Notes: a model not told the origin generated them from the sequence alone. Numbered from the stretch's first letter, positions 42,211-52,288 are shown. The stretch: 64,000 bases of DNA from Petrocella atlantisensis (GCF_900538275.1 NZ_LR130778.1:1271001-1335000); one strand, 5' to 3'. Numbers and translations: made by a program.

Positions 42211-43580
42211 TTATCTTGGTATTGTCAATATGAATTTACTACCTTTAGTTAAATCAGATTCTACAATAATTGTACCATGAATGATTGCCATATTTTCATT
42301 TGCTACATAAAGGCCAATACCGTCTCCTGCCGATCCAATTGATATATCCTTTTTATAATAGGCGTCAAAAATTTTAGCTTGATCTTCTTTACTTATTCCC
42401 GGACCGTTATCTTCTATTACTAAGATAATACTATCAGAATTTACATGGTAGGATACAGATACATTACCATTTGGTTCAGTAAATTTATACGCATTCGTCA
42501 GTATGTTGTATATAGCCTGGCTTAATCTATATTTATCCGTTTTTATCGATACTTTTTCGTGATCTGTGATTTTAAAATCTATTCCTTTTTTTTCAAATTG
42601 TGCTTTTAAACCATTAACAATCTGCTTAACGAGCTGGCTAAATTCAAATTCTTCGATATTTAATGTCGTCTCCAATTTTTCTGCATCAATCATACTGCTC
42701 ATATTTGTAATAATAGCTGTAATGTTCTCAATCTGATTTTCACATACCCTGATTTCCTCAGGAACCATATCAATTACCCCATCCTCGATTCCTTCCAGAT
42801 GTGTCCTTAAGATAGTTAGAGGCGTCCTAGTCTGGTGTACTAGCTGATCAATAAGAGCTTTCCTATTTTTCTGTTTCAACTTTAACCTTGATTGTAATGT
42901 TTGCAAGCTCTGTTGGATTACTCTAATTTCTTTCACTTTTGACTGACGAGAGGGTGTATCATTTCCAATATCAATATTTTGTGCCATCTCGGCAGTCTGA
43001 ATTAAATCCTTACTCATCCGATTACTAATAATCATTCCAATAATAACTGCAAATATAAGCACGATACCGATGGAGTATAGGCTATTTTTCAAAAGAGACG
43101 ATTGAAACATCCATGTCGCAAATGAATTTCAGCTGAACTATATTTTGTAATGTTAACTTGGCCTATTACTGTATTACCATAGATGATCTCGGTATGGTCC
43201 ACTTCCTCATACTGAGAGTCTCTCATTCTCCCCATCATATTACCCATCATGCCACTCATCGTACCACTTGTTACATATGATTGAACATCCGCACTTACAT
43301 CAGTTATTAAAACACCGTTATTATCATATACCTTTATTCTGGTTATCGGATCCACAAGATGAGTTTCTAACTCTAAAGCTATCTGATTTTCAGAATAATT
43401 TTCATCTTTTAATGCTCCTGATAAGTATTCTACAATCTGATTTAAATGCTTATCATAATTATCTTTCATATAATCTTTGAAGTACTGATTTGTTAAAATA
43501 CTTAGAATCAATGAGTTAATAATGACAGATAGAATTGCTATTATTACAAGTACCAGAAGCCACTGTTTTTTTATCGTCAT
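42211..43580 (-). pseudogene. Sensor histidine kinase, frameshifted
   Basis: The N-terminal frame (43580 to about 43108) has a membrane helix and an extracytoplasmic domain with a Met-rich TSGTMSGMMGNMMGRMRDSQ segment, then shifts frame near 43110 after YSSAEIHLRHG. The other frame carries the second helix, HAMP, the HisKA helix LIDQLVHQTRTPLTILR and the HATPase with NAYKFTEPNG, EDNGPGISKED and GIGLYV. One base lost or gained explains the break. The Met-rich sensor suggests copper or silver. Its RR partner is directly upstream with ATGA overlap. Confidence 0.88.
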
Positions 43581-44263
43581 ATCTCCTCACCTCCAAATAT
43601 ATAACCTGCTCCATACTTTGTAATAAGTATTTTGGGAGTTTTCGGATCATCCTCTATTTTTTGTCTGATTCTCTTGATAAAGCTATCTATGTTTCTGTCG
43701 TAGCCTTCATAATCATGTCCATATGCCAGTGTAATTAACTGCTCTCTGGTCAAAATCTGCCCTTTGTTTTTGAATAAGACAAACAACAGCTTATATTCAG
43801 CTGTTGTAAGTGTTATTTCATTTCCGTTTTTCAACAATTTCATTCCTTTGGTATGAAGGCTTAAATCTTTAAAATGATATACAATTTCATCTGTTTCATT
43901 GTATATTCGCTTTAGAAATACCTGGATCCGCTTCATCAGTTCTCTGGGGCTGAAGGGTTTTATTACATAATCATCAGCTCCGATCTCGAAGCCTTTTAGA
44001 CGATCTATTTCTTCTTGCTTTGCCGTGAGCATAATCACAGGCACATCCGATATTTTTCTAATTTCCTTTAATACCTCAAACCCATTAACACCCGGCATCA
44101 TTATATCCAACAGGACAAGGTGAAAAATCTGATTTCCAAACAATTCGAGAGCTTCAAACCCATTGCTTGCTACTGCTACTCCGTAACCCTCTTTCGTGAT
44201 GTACTTCATTACTATATCACTAATTTCTTTTTGGTCTTCTACCAACAAAATTTTGTAAACCAT
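43577..44263 (-). CDS. OmpR-family response regulator
   Basis: 228 residues: receiver with acid pocket VEDQKEI and phosphorylation Asp in LVLLDIMMPGVNG (about 46-58), Thr in MLTAK and Lys in DDYVIKPFSP. The winged-helix output ends in DRNIDSFIKRIRQKIEDD (recognition helix) and YGAGYIFGG. GGGGTG precedes the ATG. Overlaps the kinase start (ATGA) and follows two SHOCT genes. With the Met-rich neighbours this is best read as a copper-responsive regulator of the CusR type. Confidence 0.92.
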   Translation of the reverse strand: MVYKILLVEDQKEISDIVMKYITKEGYGVAVASNGFEALELFGNQIFHLVLLDIMMPGVNGFEVLKEIRKISDVPVIMLTAKQEEIDRLKGFEIGADDYVIKPFSPRELMKRIQVFLKRIYNETDEIVYHFKDLSLHTKGMKLLKNGNEITLTTAEYKLLFVLFKNKGQILTREQLITLAYGHDYEGYDRNIDSFIKRIRQKIEDDPKTPKILITKYGAGYIFGGEEI

Positions 44264-44294
44264 CTTTTCACCCCGTCCAGTATTTATAATTCTT

Positions 44295-44549
44295 CTATTT
44301 CTTATTTATTATATCTTTTCGCCTGAGATACTCTTCTTCCGTGATGTCGCCCTGCACATATTTCATTTTCAAATTCTCTGATGCAGCATCGTACGATGTC
44401 TTTTTCTTACTATTATAAACTACAAAATAGAAAAGTAAAGAAATTGTTATTATCACTCCTAAGGTAGTCAGTATTCCCCATCCATTGTTCATAAATCTAA
44501 AGCAGCTTGCACTTCCATAATATCCATTACTAAAATATCCGTTCATCAT
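44295..44549 (-). CDS. SHOCT-domain membrane protein
   Basis: 84 residues: an aromatic, glycine-rich start (GYFSNGYYGSASCFRFMNNG), one helix (about 27-46) and a C-terminal SHOCT motif LKMKYVQGDITEEEYLRRKD. SHOCT segments usually end small membrane or envelope stress proteins. GGAGGAATC precedes the tandem ATG. Part of the operon with the Met-rich secreted protein and the two-component system. Confidence 0.8.
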   Translation of the reverse strand: MMNGYFSNGYYGSASCFRFMNNGWGILTTLGVIITISLLFYFVVYNSKKKTSYDAASENLKMKYVQGDITEEEYLRRKDIINKK

Positions 44550-44562
44550 AAAGATTCCTCCT

Positions 44563-44745
44563 TTAATATCTTATTGTTTTTTTCATTCTCTCAAAAGTTT
44601 CTTCATTAATTTCGCCGTTTACATAGCGTTCTTTCAACATATCTTCCGGTGAGTGGTCATTATGAAACGTGGTCTTTGTTGTTTCATGATCACGAAACCA
44701 ATAGAAAATTACCGCAATTATAAGAATCCAAAAGAATATCATCAT
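44563..44745 (-). CDS. Small SHOCT-domain membrane protein
   Basis: 60 residues: one N-terminal helix (FFWILIIAVIFYWF) and a SHOCT tail EDMLKERYVNGEINEETFER. AGGAGG precedes the ATG pair at 44745. It looks like a shortened paralogue of the neighbouring SHOCT gene and belongs to the same operon. Confidence 0.78.
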   Translation of the reverse strand: MMIFFWILIIAVIFYWFRDHETTKTTFHNDHSPEDMLKERYVNGEINEETFERMKKTIRY

Positions 44746-44787
44746 ATTATTTTACCTCCTGTGTTTTTTTAGCCTTTACAAAATGAT

Positions 44788-45174
44788 TTATCTATAGCAG
44801 CCAGCTGCACTACCCATGGAATTATACCTCGCAATCGTCCCTTCTTTTCCGAAACTATTCATCATCCCGACCATATTTGTATAACCATAATCATTCATAA
44901 TATCAAGCATCTTTTGATAATCCTCATCTGAAAGATTATTCATGAAATTATTCATGTCTGTGTAATTACCATCTTTCATATCCTGGACTAAGTCACCATA
45001 TCCGTACTGCTCCATCATACTGTACATAGAATTTCCTATGGTACTATTGTTGATGTCGCTACTACTAATCTCCGTAACATTCCTATTACTGTTATTCTCC
45101 TTTGCAAATGCAATGGTGGTTGTTCCTAACGCCAGAACTAATGCCGTTCCTATTAGTAATTTTTTGATAATCAT
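44788..45174 (-). CDS. Secreted Met/Asn-rich copper-operon protein
   Basis: 128 residues with a Sec signal peptide (KKLLIGTALVLALGTTTIAFA, cleaved after AFA). The mature part holds repeated helical units NSMYSMMEQYGYGDLVQDMK, MNNFMNNLSDEDYQKMLDIM and YTNMVGMMNSF. The MM pairs could bind Cu(I)/Ag(I) as in Met-rich periplasmic copper proteins. AAGGAGATC precedes the ATG. First gene of the operon with two SHOCT proteins, RR and HK. Confidence 0.8.
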   Translation of the reverse strand: MIIKKLLIGTALVLALGTTTIAFAKENNSNRNVTEISSSDINNSTIGNSMYSMMEQYGYGDLVQDMKDGNYTDMNNFMNNLSDEDYQKMLDIMNDYGYTNMVGMMNSFGKEGTIARYNSMGSAAGCYR

Positions 45175-45286
45175 ATTATTGATCTCCTTTTCTTTGTTGG
45201 ATGTTTATTTGCTTCGTTACTATATTTATATTTTAGGTTATAATTATGGTTGAAATATGGACAGAAAATAAATTCATTCAAACAGA

Positions 45287-45319
45287 CTGTCATAAAAGAT
45301 TTAGTATCCTTTATGACAG
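45287..45319. other. 10-bp perfect stem-loop upstream of the Met-rich operon
   Basis: CTGTCATAAA and TTTATGACAG enclose 13 nt. T-rich on both sides but no clean T run. The 45320-45683 stretch shows no gene. Confidence 0.45.
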
Positions 45320-45683
45320 CCATGCATTATTCATTTTATTCCTTTAATTATAAAAAGTCTTAATTGTGGTTTTATCTAATTATTTTCTCACAAGACTTCT
45401 TTGTATTTCTACAACAACATTCATTCAAATTTCTTTTGATATTTTAAGCGCCCTTCCAAATTTATTTTAATTCTACCTTTTTGATACCTTCCTGATAACT
45501 CTCATATATTTGCATCACGAATATCATATCAATAACCATGTGCAGGTGTAAATTCCATAATTGATCCCCTTCGGGTCAAAAAACGGAATTTAAATTTTCA
45601 CTTTACGACACGATAAAAAAATGCTCATTCAATTCTATCTCAGATATATCTTTAAACCCACAATTTTAAGTTCCTGTATTTCA

Positions 45684-45858
45684 TCATTTACTATCTAACC
45701 TATGATTAACTGGCGGACCCCAATCACTTTCTCTCTTTATCCATTCGACAACAGCAATTTTCCCACCGTTAATTAGGATACGTTTTATTTCATTAAGAAA
45801 CGTGATTTTGTCATCAATTTCATGCAAAACAGTGCAAACAAATGCATACCCATTACTG
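45684..45858 (-). pseudogene. SAM-dependent methyltransferase fragment
   Basis: The minus frame reads GYAFVCTVLHEIDDKITFLN, then EIKRILINGGKIAVVEWIKR and ends at TGA (45684-45686). The LHEIDD and LxxGGKIxVVEW strands match the C-terminal half of class I methyltransferases. The N-terminal SAM-binding part is absent; the break lies near 45860. Confidence 0.65.
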
Positions 45859-45865
45859 GCGATGT

Positions 45866-45934
45866 TGCTCCAGAAGCCATAATCAGAGCGGAGGATAGTG
45901 CAGGTCCGATACAGAGAGTCTATGCAGAACTAAA
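45866..45934 (+). pseudogene. 3' gene fragment interrupted by IS66
   Basis: The plus frame DVAPEAIIRAEDSAGPIQRV YAELK runs into the IS66 element. Across the insertion it would read on from 48837. Product not recognised; its terminator appears at 48850. Confidence 0.4.
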
Positions 45935-46002
45935 GTAAACGGTAAACCAGTCAGCTCTACTGTTTACCGTTTTTTTATGTCATAATACCTTAAACTGATA
46001 TG

Positions 46003-47683
46003 CTATTTCTTCCTCCGTATGTACTCAGGAAGGCTTGCTGACCAAGGTAAGAGTTGATCAAATACTGCGAGATCTGTCTCATCCTGATATTTCGGAATCT
46101 CGGTTAACAGATACTTGTAGTATTCATATGTACGTAAATTATTCGCCTTTGCTGTTTCTGCTATGCTATATGATATTGCGCTGGCTTCCGCTCCGGCTAT
46201 TGTATCGATAAGAACCCAATTTTTCTTCCAATGGTAAAGGACGGATACTTCGTTCCGAAGATGAATTATCAATCGGTACATTACCATTAGTCAGAAAGGT
46301 CTTTAGATATTTTTCCTGATTCAGGCAGTAGCCAAAACCTTGTCCGGTTTCTGATTTTGGAGGCACTTTGTCCTTGTTTTTTCGCACCCAATCGAAAAAA
46401 GCCTCAACCAACGGTGTAACGCTAAGGTTTCTTCTTTCTAATCGCTCTTCTGCTGACAACTCTTTTAGACTTTTGTCTATAGTATAAATGGCGGCCATCT
46501 GCTTCAATGCTTTATAAGCAAGCGTTTCCTTGATTTCATCCCTTGATGAGGTTTTTCGCATTGCTTTTATTGCATTTACAAATCTGCGTCTTGCGTGAGC
46601 ATAGCAGCCGGCAACGATAATGCCTTCTTTTTCTCTCTCCAGCTTGTGATAGGATTCATATCCATCTGAAACTACTATGCCAGAGTAACCTTCCAGAAAC
46701 TGTTCGAGATGTACCGTTTCTCGCGTCTTATGATACTCGAAAAGTACAATTCTCTTGCCGCTCTGATCAAGCTCGCTACTGCTATACACCCACATAAAAC
46801 TTTTTGCTCCGGCCGCCCTGCCATCTTTACTCACTTTTAGAGTAGTCTCATCAGCTTGGATTACCTCTTGTTGAAGGAGTACTTCTTTCATCCGGTCCCA
46901 TATCAGAGACAGGTAACGCTCTGAACATCGTATCACCCAGTTACACATGACCTGTCTGGATAAAACGACATCACTTCTTAAAAAGTTTTGTTCCAATCTA
47001 TAGATTGGCATTGCATTGACATACTTATAGTTGAGAATCCCGGCTACCAGGGAGGGGGATGCCAAGCTGTTCTGGAGTAAATCTGCTGTCGGTCTCTTGG
47101 CATGGGCGAATCTTTCGCCATCAGCACTTCTATAAACGGCCACATGGTATTCCTGTACTTCAAAAGTTCCAGGATGGAATTCGAGGTGACGATATACATC
47201 ATCTGGCATTCGCTTGTAACCTTCACCTAATTGTTCGACCAATTCATCGTGGCTTAAATCACTAATAATCGGTTCTGCCTGCGGTAAGCCTTCTAAATCT
47301 TTAGACCGTTTACCTTTAGCTTTCTTTTCTTTTTGACCAACTTCTTCCAATGTAGGTTCTTCTAGCTCATCCGGATCTGACATATCAACCGTATTTTCAG
47401 CCTCATTAAAACATGGAGATTCTGCAATGGTTTTCTTTATATCTGCCAATTCTTCTTCTGTAAAGTCCATTTTCTCAGAGGATTTCCCAAAACGTGCATT
47501 CTGTGCAACATTAAACTTCTCCAAAAGGACTTTGAAGTTTGCGTTCAGATCGTTTAATTGCATCGTCAAGGCTTCATTCTGTTTTTTCACTTCATCAAAA
47601 TTCGTTTGCATCATCAAGAGAATCTCAATCAGCGTTTCCTTATTTAATTTTTCACAAGCTTCTCTTGAAATTGGATTATTCAT
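46003..47683 (-). pseudogene. IS66 transposase TnpC, frameshifted
   Basis: The frame from 47683 encodes the N-terminal leucine-rich helix, zinc-finger region and the DDE core (VIQADETTLKV, VVSDGYESYHKLE, then NSSSERSIRP with the catalytic Glu). Near 46240 the frame is lost (net -2, within TTTACCATTGGAAG). The rest, KKNWVLIDTIAGAEASAISY to LPEYIRRKK, follows in another frame. The C-terminal domain (IS66 C) is thus separated. The element is probably not autonomous. Confidence 0.9.
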
Positions 47684-47873
47684 TGGATTCTCCCGTATTT
47701 TTATCTTGTCTTATTATACGTGAGATACCCAAAATCCTCAAATTTTTACATAGTCGGTCTTCGTCATTATGACGGTGGATAACTAAGGTCACAAGACTTG
47801 ATACTCGAGTTTTGTCACGTCAGTTATTCACAAAATTAGCTTTTTCAGCCTTTATCAAAAGACTTATAGAAGG

Positions 47874-47918
47874 CTTATCCACTGAATTTATTGGCGCCTT
47901 CTTTTATCAGTGGATAAG
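47874..47918. other. 12-bp perfect stem-loop inside IS66
   Basis: CTTATCCACTGA (47874-47885) and TCAGTGGATAAG (47907-47918) flank 21 nt in the 314-bp gap between tnpB and tnpC, which is unusually long and holds no gene. Confidence 0.6.
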
Positions 47919-47997
47919 TAGTTTTTCTTGAATTATATCTTGTTCTATACCTTGAAAAATAAATATTTTTTTCTCTGTTTTGCACATAACTCTTTTG

Positions 47998-48357
47998 TCA
48001 TCCTGGCAAAAGAGGGGTAACTTTTGCTATGGATTTCTTCTGTTCAATCTTCATCCCCTTCATAAGCCACTCGAACTGCTCTTGTGTTATAGCCTTAGCC
48101 TCATCCTCCGAACGTGGCCACTGGAAGCTACCTGCTTCAAGTCTCTTATATCCCAAGAAATATCCATCTTCCTCCCAAACCAATGTTTTTATCCTGTCTG
48201 ATCTTCTTCCGCAAAACATGAATAAGGTTCCAGTTTCAAACGGATCTAATTTATAGTGATTTTTGATCATCATTGACAGCCTATCAATTCCACTTCTAAG
48301 ATCAGAACGGCCACAGCAGACTATGACACGCTTAATTCCTTTCGCATCATTAAGCAT
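47998..48357 (-). CDS. IS66 accessory protein TnpB
   Basis: 119 residues of the IS66 Orf2 family: CCGRSDLRSGIDRLSMMIKN, then GTLFMFCGRRSDRIKTLVWE and YKRLEAGSFQWPR. Needed for IS66 transposition, function unknown. Overlaps the end of tnpA by 8 nt. Intact. Confidence 0.93.
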   Translation of the reverse strand: MLNDAKGIKRVIVCCGRSDLRSGIDRLSMMIKNHYKLDPFETGTLFMFCGRRSDRIKTLVWEEDGYFLGYKRLEAGSFQWPRSEDEAKAITQEQFEWLMKGMKIEQKKSIAKVTPLLPG

Positions 48358-48730
48358 CGAATATCAGCTCCCTTGTGAATGCTGCTAATTCCATTCCGGA
48401 TAAGTTTGATATTTCGATTACTATACTGCCTTTATTTAATCTAAAAATTGGATTTTGTTTGGCAACTGCCACATCATTACTGCTTGATACTTGTAAAGCT
48501 TTTTCGTTACCAGCAACTGGAACCTCTACAAATACAGGTGCAACCAACTCTGTTGCGGTTTTTCTACCCTCATATATCAAAGCCCGTATCCGACGTTGCC
48601 AATAATAAAACTGTTTTTCGTTGATATCATTTGCTTCACACCATTGTCTTTTTATTTTACCACTTGAGTTACATTTTTTTACAATATTTGCCCAATACTC
48701 CAAGCGTACTTCATTAGTCGTATCATCCAT
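48350..48730 (-). CDS. IS66 accessory protein TnpA
   Basis: 126 residues with an HTH-like N-terminus (YWANIVKKCNSSGKIKRQWC and INEKQFYYWQRRIRA) and the family end NKGSIVIEISNLSGMELAAF. The start at 48730 follows the GGAGGTTGAT region. First gene of the element. Intact. Confidence 0.9.
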   Translation of the reverse strand: MDDTTNEVRLEYWANIVKKCNSSGKIKRQWCEANDINEKQFYYWQRRIRALIYEGRKTATELVAPVFVEVPVAGNEKALQVSSSNDVAVAKQNPIFRLNKGSIVIEISNLSGMELAAFTRELIFDA

Positions 48731-48849
48731 TTAATCAACCTCCAAAAAACTATTAGTTTTCTTGTCTCTAGCGATAATTATCTCAAAAACTAGCTAGCTT
48801 TTTCAAGGCGGTATGGTTTACCGTTTACGAACTAAAGGTAAATCCCATA

Positions 48850-48895
48850 ACAAGTGCTATGAGAGTTTTCTTCACACTCTCATAGTACTTGTTTT
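48850..48895 (+). terminator. Strong stem-loop terminator
   Basis: ACAAGTGCTATGAGAGT and ACTCTCATAGTACTTGT form a 17-bp stem with one mismatch, followed by TTTTC. It was probably the terminator of the plus-strand gene broken by IS66. Confidence 0.75.
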
Positions 48896-48998
48896 CACTT
48901 AAATCAAGCAAATTTGGTGAATTCAAATTTGCGCCTATTTAATAATCATTACTGCCCATGATTATCACTAGGTTATAGAATTGCTATCATTCAAGCAG

Positions 48999-49042
48999 AA
49001 TGGAGTATATAAGAATAATTACTCATATACTCCATTTTCATT
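48999..49042 (+). terminator. Stem-loop terminator
   Basis: 12-bp arms AATGGAGTATAT / ATATACTCCATT around a 14-nt loop, followed by TTCATTTCCC. No plus gene remains in front of it. Confidence 0.55.
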
Positions 49043-49137
49043 TCCCTTGTTGTTTTAATCCACCAAAAGAACAGCATGCTTTTTAGACATGTTCTCAATT
49101 AGTTATCGTTTCATACTATCTGTTGTAAAAATTCTGT

Positions 49138-49254
49138 CTATGTTGCCGATTCAAAGATATCATTTGCTTTATTCTTCATCTGATTTTCTTTCAAAAGCCT
49201 AATTAGCTCCATTACATTCTCATCTTGCGTCAATGTAGTATTCATTTTCTCCAT
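49138..49254 (-). CDS. Short ICE-type protein, probably truncated
   Basis: 38 residues: MEKMNTTLTQDENVMELIRL then LKENQMKNKANDIFESAT. GGAGG precedes the ATG by about 8 nt. The pattern resembles the N-terminus of a longer hypothetical protein of clostridial conjugative elements (DUF6674-like from memory), cut short here. Next to the SpoVG-like gene of the same element. Confidence 0.55.
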   Translation of the reverse strand: MEKMNTTLTQDENVMELIRLLKENQMKNKANDIFESAT

Positions 49255-49275
49255 ATAACTTTCCTCCATTCTATA

Positions 49276-49301
49276 TTAGGCGATGCTTTCGCATCGCCTA
49301 A
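49276..49301. other. 11-bp stem-loop with TTTC loop
   Basis: TTAGGCGATGC and GCATCGCCTAA pair perfectly across TTTC, just after the SpoVG-like gene. It lacks a T run. Confidence 0.55.
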
Positions 49302-49316
49302 ATCAATAAGTATCTT

Positions 49317-50021
49317 TTAGCGAAATGGTGTCTCTCTCTCCGGTTGTACAACATTCACTACCACCTTGTCTTGTGCCTGCATCTGTGTGGCAGTTTCCAT
49401 CTTATCCTTTGCCTCCTGATATGACGAAATCAATTCCCCATATAATTTCTCACGCAATTCCTTTGTTACTGGATAACAAACATCCTGATAGACCGCCTTC
49501 TGATTCTCATCCACCTGCTTTGTACGATACGATGGCATTGCAACAAATAGACTCTCTTCTTTTCCTTGAAGAATGGATACATTATTTACAATAAAGCAAT
49601 CCTCAAAATAAATGCGTGCTAGTCCTCGGATATTACTTCCTTCTCTTTCAAATGGAGTTACTGAAACTGAAAAACTAGGCATCTCTGTTCCCTCCTGGCT
49701 CTTCACTTCTTCAGTTTTATCTGCACACTTTGCCTTCTCAAAAGCATCTAAGATATTGTCATAAAGTTCCTCACGAAATTCTTTTGTAATTGGATTACAT
49801 ACATCCTTATATACATTCTCACCCTTTTCATCTTTATCACTGGATTTGTAGCGTGGCATTGACACAAAAAGCTTACCCTCGTTACTTTCCAAAATTGCAA
49901 TATTGGATATTTTAAAGTCATTTCCAATAATTAATGTTGCAAAACCTCTTAAGTGAGATGCATTCTCACCTTGTTGCTTTTCATTACCCTTAATCTCATT
50001 TGCTCTAATTGAATACTTCAT
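49317..50021 (-). CDS. Tandem SpoVG-domain protein of a conjugative element
   Basis: 234 residues holding two SpoVG-like domains. The first has LRGFATLIIGNDFKISNIAI and LFVSMPRYKSSDKDEKGENV; the second IRGLARIYFEDCFIVNNVSI and LFVAMPSYRTKQVDENQKAV; both end in V(C/K)xPxTKExRExLY. SpoVG proteins bind RNA/DNA; doubled forms are common cargo of Tn916-like elements in Clostridia. AGAGG precedes the ATG at 50021. Isolated from the rest of its element. Confidence 0.85.
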   Translation of the reverse strand: MKYSIRANEIKGNEKQQGENASHLRGFATLIIGNDFKISNIAILESNEGKLFVSMPRYKSSDKDEKGENVYKDVCNPITKEFREELYDNILDAFEKAKCADKTEEVKSQEGTEMPSFSVSVTPFEREGSNIRGLARIYFEDCFIVNNVSILQGKEESLFVAMPSYRTKQVDENQKAVYQDVCYPVTKELREKLYGELISSYQEAKDKMETATQMQAQDKVVVNVVQPERETPFR

Positions 50022-50173
50022 AAAATCCTCTCTTTCTGTATGCTTCTGGCATACGTTAAAATATATTTTCCAATAAAAAGGGACTGTCGCAATGACAATC
50101 CCAACCACTATAAATAGTTCTGCTATAATCTTCTATTTGCTTAATCTAATCACTAAACCGTGATAGAACATGA

Positions 50174-50962
50174 CTACCTCCTCATATTATCCTGTCCAGT
50201 TAAGTAGTCATTTCCTCGCTCTGCCACATTACTGTCTGGAACATCATTATCCTTAACTTCTACGCCATTCAAATCAACATCTTCCACCTTGCTGTTTTCA
50301 ATGTCAAGCTCTGCATTTAATGCAAACTGCCTTGCCAGTTTCTCTTTAAACTCTGTTTCGTACGAAAATGGCTTTTCATACTCCTGCTTTGACTGTTCCA
50401 TGTCCCGTTGGTACTGTTCTATCTTCTTAATCAGAAATTCTTCATTTTCAGATAACCCATTAAATGTGTTTTCAAGCTTGACCATATTACCAACAGGGCT
50501 CGTACTAAGTTCTGCTTTGTACTCAGTCTTGCCTCGAAGGACCATATAATTTACTCCCATATAATTCTTCTCTACAAGCAAATCAAACCCTTTGAATCTG
50601 CCAATTGGATAAACATCACCTGTCTTGCATTTACTGACAGCTTCCAGCATTACCGTTCCTCCATCCACTCGTTCTGTAAATTTTGATTTACCAATGGTTA
50701 TACTAAACTCTGGACTTGCAATTAACTGTTTGTCTCTCGTCATAATATCCTCACGGACACAGGCAAGTTTCTCTTCTGCTGCCTTAATAAGCTTCGGAAA
50801 ACGTAGCATAAAATTATCCTGTAAACTATATCGCTGACTGTCATAAGATGCTTTTAAGAGTTTCAAACGTTGTACATCATTATCTAACTCCATCTTCTCA
50901 CGGATAAGTGGATTACCTGTTGCAACAGCTTTAATCTCCGCATAGGAAAGTGTAGAACTAAA
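50174..50962 (-). pseudogene. C-terminal fragment of a giant ICE helicase-methylase
   Basis: About 262 residues from LSYAEIKAVATGNPLIREKM through QRLKLLKASYDSQRYSLQDN to DVAERGNDYLTGQDNMRR. This is the C-terminal end typical of the very large SNF2 helicase/N6-methylase proteins in clostridial conjugative elements (recalled, not searched). The helicase and methylase domains are gone. The 5' side is fused to the start of a different gene by deletion near 50962. Confidence 0.75.
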
Positions 50963-51072
50963 TCAATTCCAGCAATGGGTATTTCGGCAGCTTCTGTAAC
51001 CATAGTTTTACCGGTAAAAGCTATAAATGCCATCAAACAATAGTTGACAATCTTTAGTTTTTTCTTTATCAT
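50963..51072 (-). pseudogene. Signal-peptide start of another ICE gene, fused by deletion
   Basis: ATG 51072 follows GGAGG; the frame MIKKKLKIVNYCLMAFIAFT then GKTMVTEAAEIPIAGIDLV is a secretory leader and short mature part, then runs out of frame into the helicase fragment. A transposase fragment abuts its promoter side. Confidence 0.55.
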
Positions 51073-51073
51073 T

Positions 51074-51754
51074 AGTCCTCCATTAACTTATAAAGCCCTG
51101 AAACCTGTTTTGGATGATTTCTTTCAAAAACATCCTTTAATAAATCCAGATGTTTTCCTTGGTGATTCGGCTTTCGATACCATAAACAACTACCAGTATC
51201 TTCTTAAGGAACTGCACTTTAACCGGGTCTATATACCTTTGAATCGTCGTTCTGATATCAAAAATAATACTTATACCATAAATGAGGATGGTATACCATG
51301 CTGTCCCAATGACCCAAATCTCCCTATGAAATCAGAAGGTAAAGACAGTAGTCGAAAGGGATTTACCCGCTATAAATTCATTTGCCCTAAAGTCACTTGG
51401 AAAAAGGGGGCAGACGGAAAACATCGTAGATCTTGTAGTTGTGAAAAGCCTTGCACTGACTCACCTAGTAGTCGAATGATTTACATTTATCCTGAAAAGG
51501 ATCTGCGTGCTTATCCAGGTACATTACGAGGAACAGATGAATGGAATGATACCTATAAAATACGATCAGTGGTTGAAAAATCCATTAATCACTTCAAGGA
51601 CAGTTATTGCCTTGCTGGTCGTAGAACCCAGAATGAAAAAGCCTTACATGCTGACTTATTATTATCAGGAATAGCTCAGCTTTTAACTGTTGTACTAGCT
51701 GATAAGATAAATCAGCATAAATATATCCGAAGCATTAAGCCTTTGATTGCATAG
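51074..51754 (+). pseudogene. IS1182-like transposase, 3' fragment
   Basis: About 225 residues of the C-terminal half of a DDE transposase: NPDVFLGDSAFDTINNYQYL carries the second acidic residue, IPLNRRSD follows, and SVVEKSINHFKDSYCLAGRR has the catalytic Glu. The N-terminal half is missing and the fragment abuts the ICE gene start at 51072. Non-functional. The nearest family is IS1182/ISNCY-type, from memory. Confidence 0.7.
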
Positions 51755-51964
51755 ACTGTATCTCTCAGATATTGTCTTTATAAATAAACATCCATCGGTT
51801 CTTTTTGTGTACTCTTTTTTCTTTAACAGCCTATGCAATGCTGTTAAGCGAACCTTGAAATTTTAAAAACATCTGAAACATAGAATAATCTGGCTGCAAC
51901 CATTTTTACTTAGTGAGTTTCGCAATTACCTAGTAATATTATGATTTTATTCTTGTTACCTCTT

Positions 51965-52288
51965 TTAATGTTTTTTGATAAATTCACTTTTGCATGCTTC
52001 ACTGCAAAAATAGTATGTTTCACCATTTAATGTATAGCTTAACGCTGTATTTTGATCAACTTCCATCCCACATATTGGGTCCCTAGCAGTGAAGCCCGTT
52101 GTATCTTGATCTTGCGAATGACTGCTATTTGAATCACCTCCACAGCAACCTCCCCCATGGGAATGCCCATCCTGTGTATTATCGCTGACAGAATGACCGC
52201 CGCAGCAACCTCCCCCTTTTACCATTCTGAAAATTATGAAACCTGCTAGAGCAAGATATAACCCGTTATTCGTTAAGAATTCGATCAT
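51965..52288 (-). CDS. Membrane-anchored YHS-domain metal protein
   Basis: 107 residues: an N-terminal helix (about 7-20), two GGGCCGG and CCGG clusters with histidines (GGCCGGHSV, HSHGGGCCGGD) and a YHS/TRASH domain DPICGMEVDQNTALSYTLNG then ETYYFCSEACKSEF. The DPxCGM and CxxxC pattern binds copper or zinc in efflux systems. ATG 52288 follows AAAGGTG. It lies downstream of a two-component kinase and is probably part of copper handling. Confidence 0.88.
   Translation of the reverse strand: MIEFLTNNGLYLALAGFIIFRMVKGGGCCGGHSVSDNTQDGHSHGGGCCGGDSNSSHSQDQDTTGFTARDPICGMEVDQNTALSYTLNGETYYFCSEACKSEFIKKH

Larger units (their letters stand above)
45935..48828 (-). mobile_element. IS66-family element with 8-bp target duplication
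   Basis: 2894 bp bounded by GTAAACGGTAAACCA (left) and its exact inverse (right). It is flanked by direct repeats GAACTAAA at 45927-45934 and 48829-48836, the IS66-typical 8 bp. It holds tnpA, tnpB and a damaged tnpC. Confidence 0.95.

Noticed and set aside
43577..43738. Plus-strand frames across the kinase and regulator genes
   Set aside because: Opposite strand of conserved two-component genes; shadows.
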